Source: Clostridium saccharoperbutylacetonicum N1-4(HMT)
Lineage (GTDB): Bacteria > Bacillota > Clostridia > Clostridiales > Clostridiaceae
Reading direction: 5' to 3'
DNA length: 64,000 nucleotides
NCBI RefSeq assembly: GCF_000340885.1
Contig: NC_020291.1
Span: 4,773,001-4,837,000 of the forward strand
The notes below the pieces were generated by a model. The model saw nothing but the letters and a program-made list of their open reading frames with translations, did not search any database and had not been told where the DNA came from. Of this stretch, positions 27,131 through 35,557 are shown one piece after another. Position 1 is the stretch's first letter. Every line of letters starts with the position of its first letter. The position numbers were made by a program, and so were the translations under genes.

Positions 27131-29107
27131 ATGGCAAAAATATTATTCATTGTTCCAACACAAAAAATCAAAGCTATTATTTATAATTACATAGAAGAAT
27201 ATTCAAATTACTATACTTCAATGTTTAATGAGAAACAACATTCAGAAATAGAAATAATCGTCTCCCCATCTTTAGAAAAAATTGATCTTCTTATTTATAA
27301 TGCTGATATTTTTGTTGCTCGTGGAGCTACAGCTATACAAATAAAAAAGCTTTATCCTAATACTCCTGTTGTAGAAATCCCCGTTACAACTATGGATGTT
27401 GTATCATCTGTTATATCGCTACAAAAAGAAAACACTAACAATTCTCCAATTGCATTGGTGGGCTTTGGTAATATTTCATATCAATCACATTTTGCAAGTC
27501 AACTTTGCAATACACCTGTAATTCCTTTTCATTTTTCATACCATGACATTAGCACTAACCATATTTCAAAATTGTTAGATAAAATAGATTCTGATGGATT
27601 TAAATATATTATAGGCGGCATAAGAATAATAAATATAGCTCAACAAAAAAATATAATTTCTACTTGTCTGCACTGGGAAAGAGAAGCCATTTGGATTGCA
27701 ATAAGGGAAGCACAACACACATCTGGCATACGTCACCAAGAACGTAAACGTGCTGTGTATTTCGAAAATATTCTAAATCATTCTCACGAGGGTATAATTT
27801 CAACAGATGCAAACAATAAAATTATACATATAAATTCATCTGCCGGGAAAATCTTAGATATTAATCCTCCTTTATGTACAGGTGAAAATTTAGAGACTAT
27901 CATTCCAGATTCCAAATTTAAATCAATTCTTAATAATACTGAAGATTACTCAGACGAGTTAATAAAAACAAAAAATATTAATATTATATTAAACAAAGTT
28001 AACACTTCCCTGGGAAATGAAACGCTTGGTAATGTTATAACCTTTCAAAATGTTAACAATATATACAATACAGAATTAAAAATTCGAAAAAAACTCTATA
28101 ACAAAGGTCTTATAGCTAAATACAATTTTACAAATATAATCGGCCACAGTGCTGCATTACAAGACGCAATAAAAAAAGCTAAAACCTTTGCAAAAACACC
28201 TTCAAATATATTAATTACAGGAGCCTCTGGAACTGGTAAAGAACTTTTTTCACAAAGTATACATAATTACAGCACAAGAAAAAGCGGATCATTTGTAGCT
28301 GTAAACTGTGCTGCGATTCCAGAAAATCTTATGGAAAGCGAATTTTTTGGCTATTCAGGAGGTGCTTTCACTGGCGCTTCCAAAGACGGAAAAATGGGAT
28401 ACTTTGAACTTGCTCACGAGGGAACAATCTTTTTAGATGAAATTTCTGAAATCCCATTAAACTTACAAGGTAAATTGCTTAGAGTAATTCAAGAAAATGA
28501 AATTATGCGTATTGGAGATGACAAAGTAGTTCCAATAAATATCAGAATTATTTGTGCAACAAATAAAGATTTGAAAATGCTTGTAAACCAAGGAAAATTC
28601 AGAGAAGATTTATATTATAGACTATGTGTCTTGCAATTACGCCTCCCTCCTCTTCGTGAACGTGGAGAAGATATTTTAAAAATTGCTAATCATTATATAG
28701 ACCAATATGCTTATACAATTGCACAAAAACCTCCACTTTTATCTTCAGAAGCTGGCGAGCTATTTTTAAAATACTCTTGGGATGGTAACATTAGAGAACT
28801 TCGCAATATTTGCGAACAATTAGTAGTTTTAAATGAAACAGGAATAATATCTGATAAAGAAGTATCAGCTATACTTCCTATTGATACAAGTAAAGATATT
28901 GAAGAACCACTCATATTTAAAACACCTATATCAGATGATCTTTCGGCTAATAGAAAGAATTTTGAAAAAGATTTAATAATAAAAACTCTTGAAGAATGTA
29001 ATTCAAATAAAACTAAAGCTGCTTCAATTCTTGGCATAAGCCGCTCTACTTTATGGAAAAAATTAAAGTATTACAATATAAAATCTAATACCACTTTTAA
29101 CAAATAG
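27131..29107 (+). CDS. Sigma-54-dependent transcriptional activator with PrpR N-terminal domain
   Basis: 658 residues. About 1-200 is a PrpR_N sensor domain (binds small organic acids or their CoA esters in PrpR). About 205-320 is a PAS-like domain (HEGIISTDANNKIIHINSSA). About 335-570 is the AAA+ domain with Walker A TGASGTGKE near 363, the sigma-54 contact loop GAFTGA near 411 and Walker B TIFLDEISE. The end carries a Fis-type helix-turn-helix (KTKAASILGISRSTLWKKL, near 625-645). It is transcribed divergently from citMHS-acn, whose promoter is of the sigma-54 class, so it most likely activates citrate uptake and conversion in response to citrate, propionate or a related acid. RpoN is not in the window. 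Confidence 0.92.
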   Translation: MAKILFIVPTQKIKAIIYNYIEEYSNYYTSMFNEKQHSEIEIIVSPSLEKIDLLIYNADIFVARGATAIQIKKLYPNTPVVEIPVTTMDVVSSVISLQKENTNNSPIALVGFGNISYQSHFASQLCNTPVIPFHFSYHDISTNHISKLLDKIDSDGFKYIIGGIRIINIAQQKNIISTCLHWEREAIWIAIREAQHTSGIRHQERKRAVYFENILNHSHEGIISTDANNKIIHINSSAGKILDINPPLCTGENLETIIPDSKFKSILNNTEDYSDELIKTKNINIILNKVNTSLGNETLGNVITFQNVNNIYNTELKIRKKLYNKGLIAKYNFTNIIGHSAALQDAIKKAKTFAKTPSNILITGASGTGKELFSQSIHNYSTRKSGSFVAVNCAAIPENLMESEFFGYSGGAFTGASKDGKMGYFELAHEGTIFLDEISEIPLNLQGKLLRVIQENEIMRIGDDKVVPINIRIICATNKDLKMLVNQGKFREDLYYRLCVLQLRLPPLRERGEDILKIANHYIDQYAYTIAQKPPLLSSEAGELFLKYSWDGNIRELRNICEQLVVLNETGIISDKEVSAILPIDTSKDIEEPLIFKTPISDDLSANRKNFEKDLIIKTLEECNSNKTKAASILGISRSTLWKKLKYYNIKSNTTFNK

Positions 29108-29197
29108 CTCAATTTTCACAGATAAAATCAGCTTAAACTCTTTTATTTTAAGCTATAGGTATCCAACGCAAGAATTAAACTTATGTGGTGACTTACC

Positions 29198-29387
29198 GAA
29201 ATCAGATACATATTCATTCCAGCGGACTAATGAAATTTTCGCTGGATGAGTTCTAAGTGGAAGGTTGCACCCATTTCTGCATGTTCCTAAAGTAAATTTA
29301 TGACAAGCAGAAAGTGGAACAACCTTCCACTAATAACCATCACAGCTTAATTTCATATGCCGCTTGCACAAATATGTATCTAATTTC
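29198..29387. repeat. 190-bp long imperfect inverted repeat (MITE-like or structured RNA)
   Basis: The ends are 17-base inverted repeats differing at one position (GAAATCAGATACATATT at 29198-29214; AATATGTATCTAATTTC at 29371-29387). Inside, the two arms remain similar for about 80 bases each: ATGAAATT, GCTGxGATG, then AGTGGAAGGTTG against CAACCTTCCACT, then TTTCTGC against GCAGAAA. They meet at a loop of about 26 bases. The whole could fold into a single rod. There is no reading frame. It sits between the 3' ends of the sigma-54 regulator and the cit operon. A miniature transposable element and a non-coding RNA are both possible. Confidence 0.7.
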
Positions 29388-29514
29388 TAGTGTAATGTTA
29401 CGATTATAATTTCTCGATAATGCATACATATTCCATTTATAAGTTTGATTATTAATTTGGATGTCTATAATAAAAATAGCAACATTTTACTTTTACATAG
29501 AAATATTTTATTAT

Positions 29515-29592
29515 AAATCTCAAATTCATAAAATTTGAGATTTACTTTTTACACAAAAAGAGCTGTACACTAATTAGTGCACAGCTCTTTCT
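29515..29592 (-). terminator. Two hairpin terminators after the cit operon
   Basis: Hairpin AAATCTCAAATT/AATTTGAGATTT (29516-29543), and hairpin AAAGAGCTGTGCACTAA/TTAGTGTACAGCTCTTTTTG on the minus strand (about 29592-29554). The second follows citX by about 75 bases and resembles the terminator at 23229. Confidence 0.8.
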
Positions 29593-29664
29593 TTATAAAT
29601 TAAATATTAATATCTTTAATTTATATACTTCCCTAGAAAAGTTTTTATTATGTTTAATCATTAT

Positions 29665-30186
29665 TTAATCAATAGCGGAGGAGTTAATTATATATTTGAC
29701 CTTATTCATTAACTCCTCCATTGAATGCTCTCTGCTTCTGGCACATGCTTTGGCACTATTGCTGCAAAGTAAACATCTTCTGGCATGAAGGCCTATTCCA
29801 ATTCTACTAGTCAGTTCTCCATTTTCATTAAATACATCAATATCAAATAATCTTCCCAATCTATGATTTTCTTCAATAGATGTAGTTATCCTTTTTGTGC
29901 ACCATGAACCTGCATCAACAACTAGGAATGCTTCATCACCACCCGCTGCAACTCTAACTGTTTTATGAAGCACTTTTATGTTTTTCTTTTCTAATTCTTC
30001 TTCTAATAATTTAATGCCCTTTTCATGAACTTTAGTAAAAGTCGAATTACACTTTTCTGTTCCTGGAATATTTAATGTAAAAGAAATCAAAGTATTTTTA
30101 TAAGTTTCAATTAAATTCCGCTGCATTTCTGCTCGTTTTTCTCTTGCGTTAAGTATTTCTATAAGTACTTGGTTTTCTTCTTTCAT
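29665..30186 (-). CDS. citX: Holo-citrate lyase synthase (apo-citrate lyase phosphoribosyl-dephospho-CoA transferase)
   Basis: 173 residues. Transfers the 2'-(5''-triphosphoribosyl)-3'-dephospho-CoA prosthetic group to the serine of CitD. Conserved features are the N-terminal REKRAEMQRNLI, GRLFDIDVFNENGELTSRIGIG and the C-terminal ARRCLLCSNSAKACARSREH. It is the last gene of citC-D-E-F-X, 19 bases after citF. The partner CitG, which makes the prosthetic-group precursor, is not in this window and is not fused to CitX here; it must be elsewhere if the lyase is functional. Confidence 0.92.
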   Translation of the reverse strand: MKEENQVLIEILNAREKRAEMQRNLIETYKNTLISFTLNIPGTEKCNSTFTKVHEKGIKLLEEELEKKNIKVLHKTVRVAAGGDEAFLVVDAGSWCTKRITTSIEENHRLGRLFDIDVFNENGELTSRIGIGLHARRCLLCSNSAKACARSREHSMEELMNKVKYIINSSAID

Positions 30187-30205
30187 ATTAATTCCTCATT
30201 TTAAT

Positions 30206-31747
30206 TTATTTTACTTGCTTTATAACGTCGATGATTGTTCCATCTCTGTATTCTACTAAACCAACTATCTTATCAGCAAATTCAATAGCCTTAGGCTTTC
30301 CAACAACACTTTCTGCCTTTTCTTTTAATTCTTCTATTGTGCATAAAGGTAATTTAGCCTTTGTGAATTTTTCTATTAAATCTTTTCTTAATGGATTTAC
30401 TGCTATTCCTCTATCAGTTACTACTACATCAATAGTTTCTCCTGGAGTTATTACAGTAGTTACCTTTTCAACAATAGTAGGTATTCTTCCTCTGATTAAT
30501 GGGCAGACTATCATTGCAAGTTTTGCTCCTGCTGCAGTATCACAGTGTCCACCAGAAGCACCTCTAATCACTCCATCAGAACCAGTAATTACATTAACAT
30601 TGAAATCTGTATCTACTTCTAAAGCACTTAAGATAACTATGTCTAATTTATTAACAACACATCCTCTATTATGTGAATTAGCATATAAAGATGCACTAAT
30701 TTCATAGTGATCTGGATTTTCCCCAATTGATTTTGCCGCTGTTAAATCAAAACCTTGAACATCACAAATCTTAGAAATCAATCCTTCTTGCTGCATTTCT
30801 ACGAATTGTCCTGTTATTCCACCTAGTGCAAAGCTAGCCTTAATATCTTTTTCAATCATTGTCTTCTTTAAGAATCTTGCTACTGCAAGTGATGCTCCAC
30901 CAGTACCACTTTGAATAGAAAATCCTGGTTTGAAATATCCCGAAGCTTCAATAGCTGATGCCGCGTTTTTAGCAATCAAAAGTTCTCTTGGATTCTTTGT
31001 ATATCTTGTTGCTCCAGATACTATTCCATTTGGATCTCCAATTGCATCTACTGTTACTACATAATCTACATTAGTTTGTTCAATACTTGCAGGTACGTTT
31101 GGATATGGTACTAAGTTATCTGTAATAAGTACTACCTTATCTGCATATTCTGCATCTTGCTTAGCATATCCTAAAGAACCACAGAAAGATTTTCCGCTGT
31201 ATCCATTAGCATTTCCGTATTCATCAGTACTAGGTGCACCTAAGAATGCTACGTCTATTTTTAATTCTCCTGATTCTATTGCTCTTGCTCTACCACCATG
31301 AGAACGGATTATAATTGGTGTATCTAAAATCCCACCTGATATAGCTTCTGCTAAAGCTCCTCTAACACCACTAGTTGTAATTTTGCTTATTACTCCGTTT
31401 TTAATATGCTCTACTACTGGTGCATGTACTCCACTTAAAGAACTCGGAGCTAATGTTAAGTTCTTGATTCCAAGTTTAGCTATAACATCTAGTACCATAT
31501 TTAAAATATAGTCCCCTTCTCTTAGGTGGTGATGGAATGATATTGTCATGCCATCCTTAAGTCCAGTTGCAATTACAGCCTTTTCAATACTATCTAATAA
31601 TTTACTATCTCCTGGTTTTGTTTGTGCTATTTGTCTTCCAAATTTACGAGTTTCAGGTTCATAGCTAAATGGTCCATTATAAGGTTTTAACTCCCCAATT
31701 CCTTCTACAACTTCTGGTACTTCTCTTCCAACTTTATTCTTAAGCAT
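30206..31747 (-). CDS. citF: Citrate lyase alpha subunit
   Basis: 513 residues. CoA-transferase-like subunit that exchanges the acetyl group of acetyl-CitD for citrate. Conserved blocks include SFHHHLREGDYILN, THGGRARAIESGELK-type sequence (RSHGGRARAIESGELKIDVA), GAPSTDEYGNANGYSGKSFCGSLGYA and ITGSDGVIRGASGGHCDTAAGAK. The start ATG at 31747 is chosen because AAGGAGGGG is right upstream; an in-frame ATG six codons earlier contains that site. It overlaps citE by 8 bases, so the subunits are translationally coupled. Confidence 0.96.
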   Translation of the reverse strand: MLKNKVGREVPEVVEGIGELKPYNGPFSYEPETRKFGRQIAQTKPGDSKLLDSIEKAVIATGLKDGMTISFHHHLREGDYILNMVLDVIAKLGIKNLTLAPSSLSGVHAPVVEHIKNGVISKITTSGVRGALAEAISGGILDTPIIIRSHGGRARAIESGELKIDVAFLGAPSTDEYGNANGYSGKSFCGSLGYAKQDAEYADKVVLITDNLVPYPNVPASIEQTNVDYVVTVDAIGDPNGIVSGATRYTKNPRELLIAKNAASAIEASGYFKPGFSIQSGTGGASLAVARFLKKTMIEKDIKASFALGGITGQFVEMQQEGLISKICDVQGFDLTAAKSIGENPDHYEISASLYANSHNRGCVVNKLDIVILSALEVDTDFNVNVITGSDGVIRGASGGHCDTAAGAKLAMIVCPLIRGRIPTIVEKVTTVITPGETIDVVVTDRGIAVNPLRKDLIEKFTKAKLPLCTIEELKEKAESVVGKPKAIEFADKIVGLVEYRDGTIIDVIKQVK

Positions 31748-32639
31748 TTTCGTCCCCTCCTTCATTTACATATACGCCTGCAGCTTCTGCTAACATCAGT
31801 GCTCTTTGAGCTCTTTCTATTATTGGCTTATCTACCATTTTTCCGTCTAGAGACACAACCCCAGATCCTCTTTTCTTAGCTTCTTCAGCTGCTTTTATTA
31901 CTCTTATTGATTTATTTATTTCTTTTTCTGATGGTGTATATATTTCATGAACTGGTCCAATTTGTCTTGGATTGATTACTGATTTTCCATCAAAACCTAA
32001 TTGCTTAATTAATCTAACTTCATTTTCGAAGCCTTCTTCATTGTTTACATCTGAGTAAACTGTGTCAAAAGCATATATTCCTGCCGCTCTTGCTGCAAGT
32101 ATTATTTGGCTTCTTCCAAATAATAATTCTATTCCTTCTGGTGAACGTGTTGTCTTTAAATCAGTTACATAATCTTCTGCTCCAATTGCTATACCCATAA
32201 GTCTTTTGCTAGCTGTTGCTATTTCTCTTGCATTCATTACTCCTAATGCACCTTCAACTGCTGCCATCATCTTTGTCTTTCCTACTGGGATTCCAGCTTC
32301 TTTTTCTATTCTTGCTATTTCATTTTCTACATCTATAATATCTTGTGCACTTTCTGTCTTTGGAAGTCTTATAACATCTGGCTGTGCTCTAACTATAGCT
32401 TCTAAATCTTCCATTCCACATGTGTCTAATCCATTTATTCTTACTACTGTTTCAACACCTTCATAATCTATAGTCTTTAATGCATTATATACTAAAAATC
32501 TAGCAGCATCTTTTTCATTTATTGATACAGAATCTTCTAAGTCAAACATTATTGAATCTGCTCCATAAATGTGTCCATCCTTTATCATTCCTGGGTTATT
32601 TCCTGGTATATACATCATTGTTCTTCTTAACTTGTACAT
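31740..32639 (-). CDS. citE: Citrate lyase beta subunit
   Basis: 299 residues. TIM-barrel lyase of the HpcH/CitE family that cleaves citryl-thioester to acetyl-thioester and oxaloacetate, Mg-dependent. RRTMMYIPGNNPGMIKDG, DSIMFDLEDSVSINEKDAAR (metal-binding acidic residues), VVRINGLDT, MMAAVEGALGVMNAREIA, AIGAEDYVTDLKTTR and GFDGKSVINPRQI are all present. Starts one base into the citD stop region and overlaps citF at its end; part of the lyase core. Confidence 0.96.
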   Translation of the reverse strand: MYKLRRTMMYIPGNNPGMIKDGHIYGADSIMFDLEDSVSINEKDAARFLVYNALKTIDYEGVETVVRINGLDTCGMEDLEAIVRAQPDVIRLPKTESAQDIIDVENEIARIEKEAGIPVGKTKMMAAVEGALGVMNAREIATASKRLMGIAIGAEDYVTDLKTTRSPEGIELLFGRSQIILAARAAGIYAFDTVYSDVNNEEGFENEVRLIKQLGFDGKSVINPRQIGPVHEIYTPSEKEINKSIRVIKAAEEAKKRGSGVVSLDGKMVDKPIIERAQRALMLAEAAGVYVNEGGDENA

Positions 32640-32935
32640 TATTTTTCTCCTCCCCAGTTAAAGTTAGTTTCTTCTGCTGCTCTTAAAACTGCTGTTTGTA
32701 CTCTTGCTTTTATAACGCAATCTAAAGCACCTTTGTCATCTGCTTTAACAGTAGCACTTTCAACATTCAGCTCTTTCAAAGTATCTGAAATGACCTTCTT
32801 TATTTGGTCACCATATTGCTTTTCTACAGAACTCTTTAATTGTATCATTATGTTTTTTTCTTGATTTGGCTCTATTACTACTGCAATATCGCTAGATTCT
32901 AATGTTCCAGCCATAGCCACTTTTTTAATTTCCAT
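32639..32935 (-). CDS. citD: Citrate lyase gamma subunit (acyl carrier protein)
   Basis: 98 residues. Small acyl carrier carrying the dephospho-CoA-type prosthetic group. The conserved MAGTLESSDIAVVIEP contains the modified serine (Ser14 or Ser15 in this numbering), and IMIQLKSSVEKQYGDQI follows. Preceded by AGGAGG-like TAGGAGGTC before ATG 32935. It abuts citE with a one-base overlap and follows citC at 44 bases. Confidence 0.94.
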   Translation of the reverse strand: MEIKKVAMAGTLESSDIAVVIEPNQEKNIMIQLKSSVEKQYGDQIKKVISDTLKELNVESATVKADDKGALDCVIKARVQTAVLRAAEETNFNWGGEK

Positions 32936-32979
32936 AATTGACCTCCTATGTTTTATTTCTAATTATTTATATATTAATT

Positions 32980-34005
32980 TTAGATTTTGCTGATTATATC
33001 TTTGCCCTCTGCAGACATCAAAAATTTATATGTTGTTTCTGGAACCATTTTTTTAACACCTAAAAATTTTTCTTCCATAATAAGCTGCCTAACTTTTGAT
33101 GCACTTGTTATATATCCACCATAAGCAACCCTTGGAACCTCAATAACTTCTACATTATAATAAGGCATCCTTTCTTTCATAGTCTCATTATAAGTTCTGG
33201 TTACCTCACAGGTTGGTTCCTCACCTACATACCTTCTATTAATCCCCAATGCAGGCACTATGTATTTTGCGAAAATTTCAATATCTAATAATGTATGACT
33301 TTTTACTACTTCATCAGGCTTTTTTATAAAATATGATGGAAATGTCGCATTTGAAATAATATAATCTCCACATTTATGTAATACTACATTGTTTAAATGG
33401 CTTGTTCCTTCCTGAACTAATCTATATCTTACTTCTGCTGGGAAAATAGATCTGTCCTCAGAAACTACGAACACATGAACCACATCACTTTCTCTTGAAG
33501 CTTTTTCTATTAATGCTTTATGCCCCAAGGTAAAAGGATTACAATTCATGACCACACTAGATATTATATTTCCATCCACTTTCTTAGACTTTATCCCATC
33601 TACAAAATCACTTATACCAAAAGGATTGTTTTCAAGCAAAACTACTTTATTAGGCACTTCTGCTATTTTATAAAAGCCTAAATTTTTAAATATCTCTTGA
33701 TTCTTTGGCTTTGTATAAACAAATAAGTGCATGTTTCCTCTTCTATATTGTTCACTTACTAAAGTAGATACTATTTTATTTGAAATTCCCATTCCTTTAT
33801 AGCAACTATCAACAGCTATACACTTTAATATTTTTCCATCAAAAGAACCAGTGCCTATGACTTTATCATCGTCATATAAGGCAACTGTATACTGTATACT
33901 CTCATCAAATTTTAAATCCTGATCCTCAAGGAAATCCTTAACTTCATCTATTTCTTTAGAACCCATATCTTCAATAATTATTTCTTCTAAGTTAAGACAT
34001 TCCAT
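32980..34005 (-). CDS. citC: [Citrate (pro-3S)-lyase] ligase
   Basis: 341 residues. Acetylates the citrate lyase prosthetic group with acetate and ATP, switching the enzyme on. An N-terminal GNAT-like domain (about 1-125; GTGSFDGKILKCIAVDSCYKG) precedes a nucleotidyltransferase domain with the HIGH-like motif NPFTLGHKALIEKA near residue 160 and later SASKVRQLI. The start at 34005 follows AAGGAAGTG; the in-frame GTG three codons earlier lies inside that site. It follows the malic enzyme/CitM gene by 78 bases on the same strand, giving the order citM-C-D-E-F-X as in lactic acid bacteria. Confidence 0.93.
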   Translation of the reverse strand: MECLNLEEIIIEDMGSKEIDEVKDFLEDQDLKFDESIQYTVALYDDDKVIGTGSFDGKILKCIAVDSCYKGMGISNKIVSTLVSEQYRRGNMHLFVYTKPKNQEIFKNLGFYKIAEVPNKVVLLENNPFGISDFVDGIKSKKVDGNIISSVVMNCNPFTLGHKALIEKASRESDVVHVFVVSEDRSIFPAEVRYRLVQEGTSHLNNVVLHKCGDYIISNATFPSYFIKKPDEVVKSHTLLDIEIFAKYIVPALGINRRYVGEEPTCEVTRTYNETMKERMPYYNVEVIEVPRVAYGGYITSASKVRQLIMEEKFLGVKKMVPETTYKFLMSAEGKDIISKI

Positions 34006-34083
34006 AAATATCACTTCCTTGTTTGTAACATAATAAATTTCTCTTATCTAATTTATGTTAGGTATAATAACAAAACTTTTTCG

Positions 34084-35271
34084 CTATCTTACCATTAAAT
34101 ATTCTCTAGTAAATCCTTGTTCGTTAGCTATATCAACAACCGCCTTTGAAACAGCTTCACAAACTTCTTTATTGAAAACACTAGGTATTATATAATCTTC
34201 TTTTAATTCATCTTTTGATACTAAATTAGCAATTCCTTTAGCTGCTGCAATTTTCATATCATCACATATTTCTTTTGCTCTGACCTTCAAAACTCCATTA
34301 AATATTCCCGGAAAAACTAGTACATTATTAATTTGATTTGGAAAATCTGATCTTCCTGTAGCTACAACCTTAGCTCCTCCAGCCTTTGCCTCCGCTGGCA
34401 TTATCTCTGGAACAGGATTTGCTAATGCAAATACAATGCTATCTTTATTCATTGTTTCAACCATTTCCTTTGTTAATACATTTCCATCTGAAACTCCAAC
34501 AAACACGTCTTTATCCTTTATAACATCTGATAAAGAGCCTTTTTCAAAGCCTCTATTAGTTACTTTTGCTATTTTTGCTTGAGCTTCATTTAAAGTGTCA
34601 TCACCTTCAACTACTGCTCCATTTAAATCGCATAAAACTATATTTTGAACTCCAGCTGACATTAAAAGTTTCGCTACAGCAATTCCAGATGCTCCAGCAC
34701 CATTTATGACAACTTTAATATCTTTTATATCCTTCTTAACTAATTTTAAAGCATTATATAAACCTGCTAACACTGCAATCGCAGTTCCATGCTGATCATC
34801 ATGATAGACTGGTATATCTAATAACTCTTTTAATTTATCTTCAATATAAAAACATTCTGGTGCTTTTATATCTTCTAAATGAATTCCTCCAAAGCCAGGC
34901 GAAATGTTTTTTATAGTATTTACTATATCGTCAGGATCAATTGAATCTAAGCTTATTGGAATAGCATCAACATTACCAAACCTCTTTAATAACAGCGCCT
35001 TACCTTCTACTACAGGAAGTCCTGCTTCTGGCCCAATGTTTCCAAGTCCAAGAACCGCTGTCCCATTTGTTATTACTGCCACAGTTTTTCCTTTAATTGT
35101 GTACTGATAAGCATTATCTTTGTTTTTAGCTATCTCTAAACAAGGTTCTGCTACACCTGGAGTATAAGCTAGTGCTAAATCTTCGCCATTCGTTATTGGC
35201 ATTGTACCTATAATTTCTAATTTACCTCTTTTTTCTCTATGCAATCTTAAAGATTCTTCCCTTACATTCAT
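34084..35271 (-). CDS. Malic enzyme family protein, probably CitM-type oxaloacetate decarboxylase
   Basis: 395 residues, the short bacterial malic enzyme form. TPGVAEPCLEI, GLGNIGPEAGLPVVEGKALLLKRFGNVDA, HLEDIKAPECFYIEDKL, VYHDDQHGTA (metal and catalytic region) and the Rossmann motif INGAGASGIAVAKL are present. It can decarboxylate malate with NAD(P), and the CitM branch decarboxylates oxaloacetate produced by citrate lyase. Position directly before citCDEFX and behind a CitI-box promoter supports the CitM role; sequence alone does not separate the two activities. No membrane oxaloacetate decarboxylase genes are nearby, so this enzyme is the visible route from oxaloacetate to pyruvate. Confidence 0.88.
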   Translation of the reverse strand: MNVREESLRLHREKRGKLEIIGTMPITNGEDLALAYTPGVAEPCLEIAKNKDNAYQYTIKGKTVAVITNGTAVLGLGNIGPEAGLPVVEGKALLLKRFGNVDAIPISLDSIDPDDIVNTIKNISPGFGGIHLEDIKAPECFYIEDKLKELLDIPVYHDDQHGTAIAVLAGLYNALKLVKKDIKDIKVVINGAGASGIAVAKLLMSAGVQNIVLCDLNGAVVEGDDTLNEAQAKIAKVTNRGFEKGSLSDVIKDKDVFVGVSDGNVLTKEMVETMNKDSIVFALANPVPEIMPAEAKAGGAKVVATGRSDFPNQINNVLVFPGIFNGVLKVRAKEICDDMKIAAAKGIANLVSKDELKEDYIIPSVFNKEVCEAVSKAVVDIANEQGFTREYLMVR

Positions 35272-35309
35272 AGCTTTCTGCCTCCACTTTCCTTCCTTAT
35301 TATAATAAT

Positions 35310-35367
35310 ATACTATCAGTTTTTTTGTTTTTTGTCAAAACATTTGTTATATTTTTAAACATATGTT
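35310..35367 (-). promoter_or_regulatory. Promoter and proximal CitI-type box pair for the citM-citCDEFX operon
   Basis: Minus strand: TTGACA (35338-35333), 17 bases, TAGTAT (35315-35310). Abutting the -35 are AACATTTGTT (35339-35348) and AACATATGTT (35358-35367), box starts 19 bases apart. The outer box sits in the palindrome TTAAACATATGTTTAA. Placement right upstream of the -35 is typical of an activator. Confidence 0.75.
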
Positions 35368-35436
35368 TAAAGCATTCATTAGATTTTAACTTATTCATCG
35401 CAATATAGCTATTAATTATCGCATTAATATAAAAGT

Positions 35437-35481
35437 AGTCCATAAACATATGTTATTAAATTTTACATATGTTTATGGACT
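35437..35481. promoter_or_regulatory. Distal CitI-type box pair embedded in a 17-bp perfect hairpin
   Basis: AACATATGTT (35445-35454) and TACATATGTT (35464-35473), again 19 bases apart. They are inside a perfect 17-bp inverted repeat (AGTCCATAAACATATGT with ACATATGTTTATGGACT) followed by T-rich sequence on both strands, which would also terminate transcripts leaving the 2HCT gene 35558-36901. Confidence 0.65.
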
Positions 35482-35557
35482 GCTTTGTTTTCATTTATGT
35501 ATTTCAACAAATCCTACTATTATAAATTCTTTATTAACAAAAAATTTTATAAAGTTC

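Noticed and set aside
29108..29664. Insertion sequence with transposase
   Set aside because: The inverted-repeat element has no open frame; I call it only MITE-like.
34084..35271. Naming the malic enzyme gene citM or maeB outright
   Set aside because: Sequence motifs do not separate malic enzyme from oxaloacetate decarboxylase activity; context favours CitM but does not prove it.
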